A stretch of 30,966 nt of DNA from a virus. Under the pieces are notes generated by a model. The model was not told the origin of the DNA and ran no database searches. It saw nothing but the letters and a program-made list of their open reading frames with translations. This document shows positions 7,912 through 17,806 of this stretch, in pieces; within the stretch, counting starts at the first letter, position 1, and every line of letters starts with the position of its first letter. The position numbers and the translations under genes were made by a program. The stretch is taken from IMG/VR virus record IMGVR_UViG_3300045999_007039, positions 1 to 30,966 of that record; one strand, 5' to 3'.

Positions 7912-10900
7912 TGTCAAATACAACAACAATAATTCTTAAAAATTCAGGTACTAGCGGAAATATACCACTATCATCAAATTTACAATACGGTGAAATAGCA
8001 ATCAACTATGCTGATGGTGTATTATACTATAAAGCACCTAATGATCAAGTCTTAAGTATTAGTGGTAGTGGTGGTGCTGCATTTGATACAGCCAACTTAG
8101 CCATAACTATAGGCTCAGCAGCATTTGATACAGCCAACTCTGGTATAATCATAGGCTCAGCAGCATTTGATACAGCCAACTCTGGTATAATCATAGGCTC
8201 AGCAGCATTTGATACAGCTAACTCTGGTATAATCATAGGTTCAGCAGCATTTGATACAGCTAACTCTGGTATAATCATAGGCTCAGCAGCATTTGATACA
8301 GCTAACTCTGGTATAATCATAGGCTCAGCAGCATTTGATCGTGCTAATCTTGCAAACGGCACAGCAAACACAGCATTAGTTATTGCTCCAGCTGCATTTG
8401 ATAGAGCCAATACTGCAAATATAGTTGCATCTGCTGCGTTTGATCGTGCTAATCTTGCTAACGGCACAGCAAACACAGCATTAGTTATTGCTCCAGCTGC
8501 ATTTGATAGAGCTAATCTTGCAAACGGTACAGCTAACACAGCGTTAGTGGTTGCATCATCTGCATTTGACAGAGCTAATCTTGCTAATAGCACAGCAAAC
8601 ACAGCATTAGTTATTGCTCCAGCTGCATTTAATAGAGCTAATCTTGCAAACGGTACAGCAAACACAGCAATAGTCATTGGGTCAGCTGCATTTGATAGAG
8701 CTAATCTTGCAAACGGTACAGCAAACACAGCGTTAGTCATTGGGTCAGCAGCATTTGATCGTGCTAATCTTGCAAACGGTACAGCTAACACAGCATTAGT
8801 AGTTGGATCATCAGCATTTGACAGAGCTAATCTTGCTAATGGCACAGCAAACACAGCGTTAGTCATTGGGTCAGCAGCATTTGATAAAGCAAACGCAGCT
8901 TTTTCTTCAAATGGTGGATCTATATCAGGTAGTGTTGAGATTCAAGGAAATTTAGATGTAACTGGAAATTTGAATGTATTGGGAAATGTAGTTACATTCA
9001 ATACAGTTTCGATTGCAATAGATGATCCTATATTACTTTTGGCTAATAATAATACCGGTGATGTTACTGACTTAGGATTCACAGCACATTATGCAAATGC
9101 TACATCCGAAATAGTTCACACGGGTTTATTTAGAGATCATCAAACAAAAGAGTGGTTTTTATTTAAAGAATATAACGTACATTTCCTGCATCAAGGTGAA
9201 AGCGGTCATATTGACACTACAGGAAATAATTTTACAATAGATACGCTAAATGCGAACATAAGAACAAGCAATCTAATACTCAACGGCCAAAATACTAGTA
9301 TTTGGATATCAACATCATTTGATCGTGCCAATCTTGCTAACAATACAGCTAACATAGCATTAGTAGTTGGATCAGCTGCATTTGATAAAGCTAATAGTGC
9401 AAATATAATTGCGTCTGCTGCATTTGATCGTGCTAATCTTGCTAATGGTACAGCAAATACAGCATTAGTAGTTGGATCATCAGCATTTGATAGAGCTAAC
9501 TTAGCTAATAACACAGCTAACACAGCATTGATTATTGCTCCAGCTGCATTCAATAGAGCTAATCTTGCAAACGGTACAGCTAATACAGCATTAATAGTTG
9601 GATCATCAGCATTTGATAGAGCTAACTTAGCCAACGGCACAGCTAATACAGCATTAATAGTTGGATCATCAGCATTTGATAGAGCTAACTTAGCCAACGG
9701 CACAGCTAATACAGCATTAGTTATTGCTCCAGCAGCATTTGATAGAGCGAATATCGCCAACAACATTCCTGTTCAAAAAGCAGGGACATTGATATCAACA
9801 AGAAATAAATTGAATTTTATTGAAGCGGGTGGAACTACAATCACTGTATCTGATGATTCTGCTGGAGATAGGGTAAATATTACAATTTCATCAACAGCGT
9901 CTGGTGGTGATGCTAGTGCAGCATTTGATAGAGCTAACTTAGCCAACGGCACAGCTAATACTGCACTTATTGTTGCAATTGCTGCGTTCGATAAAGCTAA
10001 TACAGGAACGGGTGGACCTTCTTCTAATTCAATAGTTTTTGTATCAGACAATCCACCCGCAAATGTATCGAATGGTTTTTTATGGTGGAATAGTTCTGAT
10101 GGTTCTCTTTACATAAACTACGGAGATGCGGATACTGTTCAATGGGTTGTCACTAACCCTTATTTGAGTGCAGATCCTAACACAGTACCTTCTTATGCAA
10201 ATGTTGCGCCTGCATTTAATCAAGCAAATTCTGCTTATGATAGAGCAAATGTTGCTAATAATATTCCTGTACAAAAAACAGGGACTTTGATATCAACAAG
10301 AAATAAATTGAATTTCATCGAAGGTAGTGGAACTACAATCACTATATCAGACGATTCTGCTGGAGATAGGGTAAATATTACCATTTCATCAACAGCGTCT
10401 GGTGGTGATGCTAGTGCAGCATTTGATAAAGCTAATAGTGCAAACATAATAGCATCTGCAGCATTTGATCGTGCTAATCTTGCAAACGGTACAGCTAATA
10501 CAGCATTAATAGTTGGATCATCAGCATTTGATCGTGCTAATCTTGCAAACGGTACAGCTAATACAGCATTAGTAGTTGGATCAGCAGCATTTGATAGAGC
10601 TAACTTAGCTAACGGTACAGCTAACACAGCATTAGTTATTGCTCCAGCAGCATTTAATAAAGCAAATGCATCTGCACAGAATGCATTTTCAATAATAATT
10701 GCAAATGGAACATCGCTTGTAGCTGATAGCAATAACGATACACTAACTATATTAACATCAGGTAACGTTGCTATTACCGCAGATGCAGCAGGCGACAATC
10801 TAACATTTGATTTAACAACTACTGGTGTTATTGCTGCAACATATGGCTCATCAACGATTGTTCCAGTATTTGTCGTTGATTCAAGAGGACGTTTAACATC

Positions 10901-12008
10901 AGTTACAAATACGACGATTGATACAACAATAGCAACTGCTGCGTTTGATCGTGCTAATCTTGCTAATAGCACAGCAAACACAGCGTTAGTCATTGGGTCA
11001 TTAGCATTTGATCGTGCTAATCTTGCAAACGGTACAGCTAATACAGCATTAGTTGTCGGATCAGCAGCATTTGATAGGGCTAACTTAGCCAATGGCACAG
11101 CTAATACAGCATTAGTAGTTGGATCAGCAGCATTTGATAAAGCAAATGCATCTACACAGAATGCATTTTCAATAATAATTGCAAATGGAACATCGCTTGT
11201 AGCAGATTCTAACGCTGATACATTAACTATATTAACATCAGGTAATGTGTCTATTGTTGCAGATGCTTCTGGTGATAACCTAACATTTGATTTGACAACT
11301 ACTGGTGTTACTGCTGCAACATATGGCTCATCGACAATTGTTCCAGTATTAACTGTTGATGCAAGAGGTCGTCTAACATCAGTTACAAATACAACCATAG
11401 TTGCGTCAGCTGATCTATCATCTGTTGTTTTGAAAACAGGAAATACTATGACAGGCAATCTTGTCATGTCTGGTGCAAATGTTACATTTTTAGCTTCGAC
11501 AGTAGCTTTTTCTAATTCTGGCATATATTGGTCAAACACACCAACGGTAGGAATTGAAGCTGCAATATACGCAAGTGACGCAAATACAATATCTTTAGCT
11601 ACAGCAAAAACTGAGCGAATTAGAGTATTTGCTAATGGTACCGTGAATTTATTTGATAATATTTTACAAAGACCAAATTTCCGTGATTATTCTCTATATA
11701 GAACAGATTTAGGAAATGCAACTGGATCAATTACGATAAATTTAGAAAATGGTAACTTTTTTACAGCAACATCAACGGGTACAACAACGTGGACTTTTTC
11801 AAATCCACCAACAGGAACAACCGCAGGAGGATTTGTTTTAGAATTGACCAATGGAGGGGCACAGACTCAAAATTGGCCTCCTGCTACGAAATGGCCATCA
11901 GGAACTGCACCCACATTAACAACTTCTGGTGTTGATGTTTTAGTCTTTATTACGGATGATGCAGGCACCACTTGGAGAGGTGTTGCTTCTATGTTGGATA
12001 GTAAATAA
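7911..12008 (+). CDS. Large modular tail fibre protein with AFDRAN repeats, 1365 aa
   Basis: A long fibre protein. Residues 1-56 are an N-terminal cap (PLSSNLQYGEIAINYADGVL) as in other marine phage fibres. Residues 57 to about 331 are a shaft of 14-residue (AFDTANSGIIIGSA) and 21-residue (AFDRANLANGTANTALV...) units. Residues 332-468 are a beta domain (GNLDVTGNLNVLGNV, then IDDPILLLANNN). A second repeat shaft follows (469-618), then two copies of an IPVQK..TLISTRNKLNFIE module and a tandem 160-residue duplication (about 844-1163). The C-terminal 200 residues, ending GGFVLELTNGGAQTQNWP and TWRGVASML, look like a fibre head domain. GGAGGA (7897-7902) gives a strong start signal. It precedes the RCC1 gene without a gap and is likely a main host-contact fibre. 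Both 14 and 21 are multiples of 7, suggesting a trimeric heptad-based shaft. Confidence 0.85.
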   Translation: MSNTTTIILKNSGTSGNIPLSSNLQYGEIAINYADGVLYYKAPNDQVLSISGSGGAAFDTANLAITIGSAAFDTANSGIIIGSAAFDTANSGIIIGSAAFDTANSGIIIGSAAFDTANSGIIIGSAAFDTANSGIIIGSAAFDRANLANGTANTALVIAPAAFDRANTANIVASAAFDRANLANGTANTALVIAPAAFDRANLANGTANTALVVASSAFDRANLANSTANTALVIAPAAFNRANLANGTANTAIVIGSAAFDRANLANGTANTALVIGSAAFDRANLANGTANTALVVGSSAFDRANLANGTANTALVIGSAAFDKANAAFSSNGGSISGSVEIQGNLDVTGNLNVLGNVVTFNTVSIAIDDPILLLANNNTGDVTDLGFTAHYANATSEIVHTGLFRDHQTKEWFLFKEYNVHFLHQGESGHIDTTGNNFTIDTLNANIRTSNLILNGQNTSIWISTSFDRANLANNTANIALVVGSAAFDKANSANIIASAAFDRANLANGTANTALVVGSSAFDRANLANNTANTALIIAPAAFNRANLANGTANTALIVGSSAFDRANLANGTANTALIVGSSAFDRANLANGTANTALVIAPAAFDRANIANNIPVQKAGTLISTRNKLNFIEAGGTTITVSDDSAGDRVNITISSTASGGDASAAFDRANLANGTANTALIVAIAAFDKANTGTGGPSSNSIVFVSDNPPANVSNGFLWWNSSDGSLYINYGDADTVQWVVTNPYLSADPNTVPSYANVAPAFNQANSAYDRANVANNIPVQKTGTLISTRNKLNFIEGSGTTITISDDSAGDRVNITISSTASGGDASAAFDKANSANIIASAAFDRANLANGTANTALIVGSSAFDRANLANGTANTALVVGSAAFDRANLANGTANTALVIAPAAFNKANASAQNAFSIIIANGTSLVADSNNDTLTILTSGNVAITADAAGDNLTFDLTTTGVIAATYGSSTIVPVFVVDSRGRLTSVTNTTIDTTIATAAFDRANLANSTANTALVIGSLAFDRANLANGTANTALVVGSAAFDRANLANGTANTALVVGSAAFDKANASTQNAFSIIIANGTSLVADSNADTLTILTSGNVSIVADASGDNLTFDLTTTGVTAATYGSSTIVPVLTVDARGRLTSVTNTTIVASADLSSVVLKTGNTMTGNLVMSGANVTFLASTVAFSNSGIYWSNTPTVGIEAAIYASDANTISLATAKTERIRVFANGTVNLFDNILQRPNFRDYSLYRTDLGNATGSITINLENGNFFTATSTGTTTWTFSNPPTGTTAGGFVLELTNGGAQTQNWPPATKWPSGTAPTLTTSGVDVLVFITDDAGTTWRGVASMLDSK
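8079..8901 (+). repeat. Repeat shaft 1: 42-bp and 63-bp tandem units
   Basis: The block opens with six 14-residue units (one AFDTANLAITIGSA and five identical AFDTANSGIIIGSA). It then holds eight 21-residue units of the AFDRANLANGTANTAL type, with one 14-residue unit (AFDRANTANIVASA) after the first. Neighbouring DNA copies are nearly identical. Confidence 0.9.
9315..9764 (+). repeat. Repeat shaft 2: 63-bp tandem units with one 42-bp unit
   Basis: A second array of 21-residue AFDRANLANxTANxAL units, with one 14-residue AFDKANSANIIASA unit. It ends in AFDRANIANN, directly before the first IPVQK module. Copies near 9615-9660 and 9680-9720 are almost identical in DNA (gatagagctaacttagccaa). Confidence 0.85.
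9765..9930 (+). repeat. Direct repeat A1 (166 bp) encoding an IPVQK/LNFIE beta module
   Basis: Nearly identical to 10263-10428, offset 498 bp. It encodes IPVQKAGTLISTRNKLNFIE followed by a TTITVSDDSAGDRVNITISS strand pair. A diverged copy is in the 207-aa gene (20111-20734). Confidence 0.85.
10263..10428 (+). repeat. Direct repeat A2 (166 bp), partner of 9765-9930
   Basis: Second copy of the IPVQK/LNFIE module. It is preceded by a segment (PAFNQANSAYDRANVANN) that also precedes the module in the 207-aa fibre paralogue. Confidence 0.85.
10441..11400 (+). repeat. 480-bp tandem duplication in the large fibre gene
   Basis: Bases 10441-10920 and 10921-11400 are two in-phase copies of a 480-bp (160-codon) unit: three 63-bp AFDRAN repeats followed by a beta module (AFSIIIANGTSLVADSN...FDLTTTGV...DSRGRLTSVTN). 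The 3' halves align without gaps at a constant offset of 480, for example 10661 with 11141. A diverged copy of the beta module lies near the end of the 376-aa fibre gene. Confidence 0.9.
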
Positions 12009-15000
12009 ATGTTGTTAGTTGAGAAACTCATATCAATAAATCCTACAATTTCTCAAGCAAATAATAATATGTTATATGCTTGGGGAAATATGAGATTTGG
12101 TCAATTGGGAAATGAAAGCTCTTGGGACACGCCTGGTAAATTAGACACATCTAGTTGGATAAGCGTAAGTGCTGGAAAAAATCATGTAGCTGCCATTAGA
12201 AGCGATTATAAATTATTCACATGGGGATATAATGGTCGCGGTAATCTGGGCGATGGTACAACGACAGCTCGTTCATCACCTGTTCAAATAGGAACATCAA
12301 GCTGGACAAGTGTTAGTGCTGGAGAATCACACACAGTAGCCATTAGAAGCGATGGTGCGATATTTGCTTGGGGCTATAATAATAGAGGTCAACTTGGTGA
12401 TGGTACAACAACAAATAGATCATCACCCGTACAAATAGGCACATCAAGCTGGACTAGTGTTAGTGCTGGTGGTACTCATACAGCTGCTATTAGATCTGAT
12501 GGTTTGTTATTTGCGTGGGGATACAATACTACTGGTCAACTTGGTACAGGAACTTTTATAGAACCTACAGCTATAGATGGATTAAGTTGGATAAGTGTTA
12601 GTTCTGCCGGTGTTCATACAGCTGCTATTAGATCTGATGGATTATTGTTTACATGGGGTAATAATACTAATGGTCGTCTTGGTGATGGCACAACGACAAA
12701 TAGATCATCGCCCGTGCAGATAGGCACATCAAGTTGGACAAGTGTTAGTGCAGGACAATCACACACAGTAGCCATTAGAAGCGATGGTGCTTTATTTACA
12801 TGGGGTTATAATAATTCAGGTCAACTTGGTGATGGTACAATGACAAATAGATCATCGCCCGTACAAATAGGCACATCGAGCTGGACTAGCGTTAGTGCTG
12901 GACTTACACATACAGCTGCTATTAGATCTGATGGATTATTATTTACATGGGGGTACAATGAGCTAGGATTTCTTGGTAATGGCGAATCAGGAATAGTACC
13001 AAATCAAATTGATTTACTAAGCTGGACGACTATAAGTTGTGGTCAATATCATACCGCTGCGATTAGATCTGATGGATTATTGTTTACATGGGGTCGTAAC
13101 TCATATGGTCGTCTTGGTGATGGAACGACGATAGACAGATCATCACCTGTACAAATAGGCACATCAAGCTGGACAAGCGTTAGTACTGGTGGAACGCATA
13201 CAGCTGCTATTAGATCTGATGGATTATTGTTTACGTGGGGTCGTAACAGTTATGGTCAACTTGGTGACGGTACAACGACAAATCGCTCATCGCCTGTACA
13301 AATAGGCACATCAATCTGGACAAGCGTTAGTGCTGGTAGTATTCATGCGACTGCTGTTAGAACTGATGGTGCATTATTTACATGGGGTCGTAACAGTTTT
13401 GGTCAACTTGGTGACGGTACAACTTCGGATAAATCATCACCTGTACAAATAGGCACATCAAGCTGGACTAGTGTTGGTTCTGGTTTTATTCATACACTTG
13501 CTATTAGATCAGATGGATCGCTATTCACCTGGGGTCGTAATAATTACGGACAACTAGGCGACGGTACAAAAACAGATCGCTCATCACCTGTACAAATTGG
13601 TACATCAAGCTGGGCAGTTGTTAGTGCTGCTGTTTCTCATTCAGCTGCTATTAGATTTGGTGGTTCGCTATTTACTTGGGGTATTAATAGTTCAGGTGAA
13701 CTTGGTGATGGAACACTCTCATCCAAATCATCACCTGTACAAATAGGAACATCAAGTTGGACAATTGTTAGTTTATCCCACTTCAATAATTTTTCATTAG
13801 CTATCAGGTCTGATGGTGCTTTATTTGCATGGGGTCTTAATAGTTCAGGTCAACTTGGTGATGGTACAACGACAACTCGTTCATCGCCTATACAGATAGG
13901 CACATCTAGCTGGATAAGCGTTAGTGCTGGTAGTATTCATACAGCTGCTATTAGATCTGATGGCGGATTATTCACATGGGGTCGTAACAATTTCGGTCAA
14001 AAAGGATTTATTATAAATCGTTCATCACCTGTTCAAATAGGTACATCTAGTTGGACTAGTGTTAGTGCTGGGGGTCGTAATCAGGGGATAGGTCATACAG
14101 CTGCTATTAGATCTGATGGCGGATTATTCACATGGGGTGTTAATAGTTCAGGTCAACTTGGTGATGGCACAACGACAAATAGATCATCACCTGTTCAAAT
14201 AGGTTCATCAAGTTGGACAAGTGTTAGTGCTGGTGGAACTCATACAGCTGCTATTAGAACTGACGGTGCTTTATTTACGTGGGGTTATAATAGTGGTGGT
14301 CGTCTGGGTGATGGTACAACAACAAATAGATCATCACCCGTTCAAATAGGAACATCAAGCTGGACAAGTGTTAGTGCTGGCGCCTATCATACAGCTGCTA
14401 TTAGATCGGATGGCGGATTGTTTACATGGGGTAGTAATAGCAACGGTCAACTTGGTGACGGTACAACGTCAGCTAAGTCATCACCTGTACAAATAGGTAC
14501 ATCAAGTTGGACAAGTGTTAGTGCTGGCGCCTATCATACAGCTGCTATTAGATCGGATGGCGGATTGTTTACATGGGGTGGTAATAGCTCAGGTCAGCTT
14601 GGTAGAACAATAAACCAATCATCACCTGTTCAAATAGGCACATCAAGTTGGACTAGTGTTAGTGCTGGTGGCACTCATACTGTTGCTATTAGATCTGATG
14701 GCGCACTATTTGCATGGGGTCTTAATAGTTCAGGTCAAATAGGCGATGATACAAATACAATTAGATCTTCACCTGTACAAATAGGAACATCAAGTTGGAC
14801 AAGTGTTAGTGCAGGTGGAACTCATACAGCTGCCATTAGAACTGACGGTGCTTTATTTACGTGGGGTAATAATAGTACGGGTCGTCTTGGTGATGGTACA
14901 ACGACAGCTCGTTCATCACCTGTTCAAATAGGAACATCGAGTTGGACTAGTGTTAGTGCTGGAATGGGTGGTTATCATACAGCTGCTATTAGAAATGATG

Positions 15001-16175
15001 GTGCTTTATTTACATGGGGGGGTAATAATGCAGGAGAATTGGGTAATGGCACAACGACACAAAGTTTATCACCTATTCAAATAGGCACATCAAGTTGGAC
15101 AAGTGTTAGTGCAGGTCGCTCATTCACCGCGGCTATTCGATCAGGCGGTTCATTATTTACATGGGGTCTTAATACTCCTGCGGTACCTGTGCTTGGTAGA
15201 CCTAGTGGAATGAGTAACATAACTCAAATAGGAACATCAAGCTGGACAAGTGTTAGTGCTGGAGTTAATCATACAGCTGCTATTAGGTCTGATGGTTTAT
15301 TATTTACCTGGGGTCGTAATATTTCAGGTCAACTTGGAGATGGCTCATTAATAAACTCAAATTCACCTGTTCAAATAGGCACATCTAGTTGGACAAGTGT
15401 TAGTGCTGGTGGAACTCATACAGCGGCTATCAGGTCTGATGGTGCTTTATTTACATGGGGTCTTAATAGTTCAGGTCAACTTGGTGATGGTACAACGACA
15501 GGTAAATCATCACCTGTTCAAATAGGTTCATCAAGTTGGACAAGTGTTAGTGCTGGTGGAACTCATACAGCGGCTATCAGGTCTGATGGTGCTTTATTTA
15601 CATGGGGTTATAATGGTTCTGGTCAGCTAGGCGATGGTACAACGACACGTAAATCATCACCTGTACAAATAGGTACATCAAGTTGGACAAGTGTTAGTGC
15701 TGGAAACGGACACACAGCTGCTATTAGAACTGATAGTGCATTATTTACGTGGGGATATAATGGTCAAGGTCGTCTTGGCGATGGCACAACAACAAATAGA
15801 TCATCACCCGTTCAAATAGGAACATCAAGCTGGACAAGTGTTAGTGCAGGACAATCTCACACAGTAGCCATTAGAAGCGGTGGTGCATTATTTGCTTGGG
15901 GTAGTAATGCAAATGGTCGTCTTGGAGATGGTACAGGAACAAATAGATCATCACCCGTACAAATAGGAACATCAAGCTGGACAAGTGTTAGTGCTGGTGC
16001 TACGCATACAGCAGCTATTAGGTCTAATGGTTTATTATTCACCTGGGGTCTTAATAATTACGGTCGTCTTGGAGATGGCACAACAACAAATAGATCATCA
16101 CCCGTTCAAATAGGATCATTTAGTTGGAAAAGTGTAAGTGCCGGTGGCGATCATACAACAGGACTAACTTTTTAA
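12009..16175 (+). CDS. RCC1-repeat beta-propeller protein, putative phage adhesin, 1388 aa
   Basis: Almost the whole protein consists of RCC1 (regulator of chromosome condensation) type repeats. I count 28, starting at MLYAWG (base 12069) and ending at [12 protein letters not shown]. The usual unit is 49 residues: [18 protein letters not shown], then [18 protein letters not shown], then [12 protein letters not shown]. RCC1 repeats form seven-bladed propellers, so 28 repeats could make four. Repeats 1, 4, 7, 14, 18 and 22 lack the standard LGDGTTT loop. Only about 20 residues precede the first repeat, and no catalytic or attachment domain is visible. The ATG follows the fibre gene's TAA with no gap, and a tail-assembly-chaperone-like gene follows. 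This position suggests a receptor-binding component at a fibre tip. The repeat call is firm; the adhesin role is inferred. Confidence 0.8.
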   Translation: MLLVEKLISINPTISQANNNMLYAWGNMRFGQLGNESSWDTPGKLDTSSWISVSAGKNHVAAIRSDYKLFTWGYNGRGNLGDGTTTARSSPVQIGTSSWTSVSAGESHTVAIRSDGAIFAWGYNNRGQLGDGTTTNRSSPVQIGTSSWTSVSAGGTHTAAIRSDGLLFAWGYNTTGQLGTGTFIEPTAIDGLSWISVSSAGVHTAAIRSDGLLFTWGNNTNGRLGDGTTTNRSSPVQIGTSSWTSVSAGQSHTVAIRSDGALFTWGYNNSGQLGDGTMTNRSSPVQIGTSSWTSVSAGLTHTAAIRSDGLLFTWGYNELGFLGNGESGIVPNQIDLLSWTTISCGQYHTAAIRSDGLLFTWGRNSYGRLGDGTTIDRSSPVQIGTSSWTSVSTGGTHTAAIRSDGLLFTWGRNSYGQLGDGTTTNRSSPVQIGTSIWTSVSAGSIHATAVRTDGALFTWGRNSFGQLGDGTTSDKSSPVQIGTSSWTSVGSGFIHTLAIRSDGSLFTWGRNNYGQLGDGTKTDRSSPVQIGTSSWAVVSAAVSHSAAIRFGGSLFTWGINSSGELGDGTLSSKSSPVQIGTSSWTIVSLSHFNNFSLAIRSDGALFAWGLNSSGQLGDGTTTTRSSPIQIGTSSWISVSAGSIHTAAIRSDGGLFTWGRNNFGQKGFIINRSSPVQIGTSSWTSVSAGGRNQGIGHTAAIRSDGGLFTWGVNSSGQLGDGTTTNRSSPVQIGSSSWTSVSAGGTHTAAIRTDGALFTWGYNSGGRLGDGTTTNRSSPVQIGTSSWTSVSAGAYHTAAIRSDGGLFTWGSNSNGQLGDGTTSAKSSPVQIGTSSWTSVSAGAYHTAAIRSDGGLFTWGGNSSGQLGRTINQSSPVQIGTSSWTSVSAGGTHTVAIRSDGALFAWGLNSSGQIGDDTNTIRSSPVQIGTSSWTSVSAGGTHTAAIRTDGALFTWGNNSTGRLGDGTTTARSSPVQIGTSSWTSVSAGMGGYHTAAIRNDGALFTWGGNNAGELGNGTTTQSLSPIQIGTSSWTSVSAGRSFTAAIRSGGSLFTWGLNTPAVPVLGRPSGMSNITQIGTSSWTSVSAGVNHTAAIRSDGLLFTWGRNISGQLGDGSLINSNSPVQIGTSSWTSVSAGGTHTAAIRSDGALFTWGLNSSGQLGDGTTTGKSSPVQIGSSSWTSVSAGGTHTAAIRSDGALFTWGYNGSGQLGDGTTTRKSSPVQIGTSSWTSVSAGNGHTAAIRTDSALFTWGYNGQGRLGDGTTTNRSSPVQIGTSSWTSVSAGQSHTVAIRSGGALFAWGSNANGRLGDGTGTNRSSPVQIGTSSWTSVSAGATHTAAIRSNGLLFTWGLNNYGRLGDGTTTNRSSPVQIGSFSWKSVSAGGDHTTGLTF
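12069..16172 (+). repeat. 28 tandem RCC1 repeats, about 147 bp each
   Basis: Tandem units of mostly 147 bp (49 codons). Some neighbouring copies are nearly or fully identical over more than 70 bp, for example 14361-14432 with 14508-14579 and 15387-15461 with 15534-15608, both at an offset of exactly 147. This points to recent unequal recombination or gene conversion. Confidence 0.9.
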
Positions 16176-16190
16176 AGTGAGGAAACATTC

Positions 16191-16691
16191 ATGGCTGAAT
16201 GGGTATATATACAAAACAACGAAATACTTGAATATCACGATAAATTGCCTAAATCATGGAGAACTATTTCTGGTTTAGATAAAGCAAATATTACTTTTTT
16301 AAATTCTGTAGGTTGGTTTAAAGTAGAAAAACAATATCAATCTTTTGATGAAAAAACACACAGAACAGATGGATACAACTACGAAATACAACCAGATAAA
16401 GTTATAGAAACCCTAAATTTAATCGAATTGAGCATAAACGAAATAAATGAGATAGAAAATAATAGAAAACAATCTTTTTTCTCACACTTAAAAACTGAGA
16501 GAAATAGAAGACTATTAGAGTCTGATTGGACTCAATTGAATGATGTAATAGAAAAAAACACTCAACAATGGACAAATTCTTGGAAAACTTATAGACAGGA
16601 ATTAAGAGACATAGTGCAAAAATATGAACAAATGGACATGTACAATATAGAAATGATTGAATGGCCCAAATTAAATCTAATCGATGAATGA
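16191..16691 (+). CDS. Tail (fibre) assembly chaperone-like protein, 166 aa
   Basis: The C-terminal half carries the signature of the phage tail assembly chaperone family (Pfam Phage_tail_APC type): R..RLLESDWTQL at about 103-116, then WKTYRQELRDI at 131-141 and a final IEWPKL. The N-terminal half (LPKSWRTISGL, then SVGWFKVE) also fits proteins of this class encoded just after fibre genes. Such proteins are thought to help fold or trimerise tail fibres and need not be in the virion. It follows the RCC1 gene by 15 nt, with a GAGGAAA ribosome binding site, so the RCC1 protein or the fibre before it is the likely client. The family assignment is by motif; the client is inferred. Confidence 0.7.
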   Translation: MAEWVYIQNNEILEYHDKLPKSWRTISGLDKANITFLNSVGWFKVEKQYQSFDEKTHRTDGYNYEIQPDKVIETLNLIELSINEINEIENNRKQSFFSHLKTERNRRLLESDWTQLNDVIEKNTQQWTNSWKTYRQELRDIVQKYEQMDMYNIEMIEWPKLNLIDE

Positions 16692-16707
16692 TCTCAAATT
16701 ATTCATC
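16683..16707 (+). other. Hairpin across the stop codon of the chaperone-like gene
   Basis: GATGAAT (16683-16689) and ATTCATC (16701-16707) form a 7-bp stem, extendable inward to 10 bp with one G-T wobble and leaving a 5-nt loop. There is no U-run after it, so it may protect or attenuate mRNA rather than terminate it. The arms are AT-rich, so chance cannot be excluded. Confidence 0.35.
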
Positions 16708-16717
16708 AACAAGCACA

Positions 16718-16725
16718 CATAAATA
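16718..16725 (+). promoter_or_regulatory. T4-type late promoter core CATAAATA
   Basis: CATAAATA matches NATAAATA (7 of 8 with TATAAATA). It lies in the 78-nt gap before the enzyme island, 44 nt before the ATG at 16770, so the island could be transcribed late, with the virion genes. Confidence 0.5.
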
Positions 16726-16769
16726 TACTAAATGATAATTGCTACTTTATTATAATTTAAAGGTGAAAC

Positions 16770-17804
16770 ATGCATCCGATTGATCAAGAACTAAATCTAA
16801 TGATTCGTGGTCGTTTTGACGAAGCTTGGAAAATTTCAGAAGAATTAGAAAAAACAGAACCAAATAATCTAAGACATGTTTTCAATAGAGGTTGGTTTCT
16901 AATCAATCAAGGTAAATTTCAAGAAGGATTTCAAGCACTCGAAGCAGGTCGATTTTTAAATGTCTATGGTTCTAGAAAAATTCCTACAGACAAACCAATT
17001 TGGAAAAAACAAGATCTTACAGATAAAATCGTAATAATTGCTTTAGAAGCGGGTTATGGCGATCAAATAATTTTCGCAAGATTTGCTACAGAAATAAAAA
17101 ATCTTGGCGGTAAATGTATATTATGTTGTGACAAATCGTTACATGCTATGTTCTCACGAATCGAAGGTGTAGAAAAATGCATCACGTTAAACGAAGTGAG
17201 AGAAACATATCACGACTATTGGATTCCTGGATTTAGTTGTAGCTGGCTATTTGGTCATACATTCGAAACACTTCCAAATAAACCCTATCTATCAGCGAAT
17301 CCATTAAGCGTTCCTCTCTGGAAAACAATGTTGAATTCAAAAAAGATAAAGATTGGAATTAGGTGGAGCGGCAATCCTAAATTTGAACATCAACAATTTA
17401 GAATTTTTCCACCGGAACCATTAATCAATTTTCACAAATATGATGAATTGCAATTATATTCCCTACAAAGAGATAGTGATTTAAGAGAATTACCAGAATC
17501 AATTAGTGATCTTCAACATTTACTTTTGTCATGGGAAGATACTGCAGCAGCAATAGAAAATCTTGATCTTGTAATTACATCTTGTACAGGAATTGCTCAT
17601 CTAGCATCAGCCATGGGTAAACCTACTTGGGTTATAGTTCCTATTCTTCCATATCATGTATGGGCATACGGAGAAGATCATAGTCCATGGTATCAGAATA
17701 CAACTAAAATCTATCGACAAAAGAAATTTGGTGATTGGACCGAAACTTTTGAAAAATTAGAAAACGATTTAATTGAAAAATTTGATTTGAAAAGAAAGGA
17801 TTAA
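16770..17804 (+). CDS. TPR-containing glycosyltransferase, family 9 (heptosyltransferase)-like
   Basis: Residues 1-60 look like tetratricopeptide helices (GRFDEAWKISEELEKTEPNN, then FNRGWFLINQGKFQEGFQAL). From about 85 the protein resembles the glycosyltransferase family 9 / ADP-heptose:LPS heptosyltransferase fold: GYGDQIIFARF at 95-105, IGIRWSGNP at 195-203 starting the C-terminal Rossmann half, and TSCTGIAHLASAMGKPTW at 270-287 forming the nucleotide-sugar site. A TPR head on a GT9-like body is a familiar architecture in marine bacteria and their phages. The start is supported by AAGGTG at 16760-16765. The sulfotransferase gene begins 2 nt after its stop, so the two are probably co-translated. 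The sugar donor and acceptor cannot be told from sequence; LPS, another surface glycan, or virion fibres are all possible. Confidence 0.75.
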   Translation: MHPIDQELNLMIRGRFDEAWKISEELEKTEPNNLRHVFNRGWFLINQGKFQEGFQALEAGRFLNVYGSRKIPTDKPIWKKQDLTDKIVIIALEAGYGDQIIFARFATEIKNLGGKCILCCDKSLHAMFSRIEGVEKCITLNEVRETYHDYWIPGFSCSWLFGHTFETLPNKPYLSANPLSVPLWKTMLNSKKIKIGIRWSGNPKFEHQQFRIFPPEPLINFHKYDELQLYSLQRDSDLRELPESISDLQHLLLSWEDTAAAIENLDLVITSCTGIAHLASAMGKPTWVIVPILPYHVWAYGEDHSPWYQNTTKIYRQKKFGDWTETFEKLENDLIEKFDLKRKD

Positions 17805-17806
17805 TT

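Noticed and set aside
8045-8866. A 273-codon - strand open frame, with similar ones at 6250-6789 and 9206-9766
   Set aside because: Same repeat shadow: repetition of a stop-free unit makes long antisense frames without coding meaning.
10235-11539. A 434-codon open frame on the - strand under the large fibre gene
   Set aside because: It mirrors the AFDRAN repeats (antisense LARLALSNA-type peptide), which happen to lack stops in that frame. It has no independent start signal and lies wholly inside a convincing + strand gene.
12009-16175. Eukaryotic-type RCC1 guanine-exchange function
   Set aside because: The repeats are short, uniform and prokaryote-like, and the gene lies among fibre genes. 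Propeller repeats alone do not imply Ran-type exchange activity.
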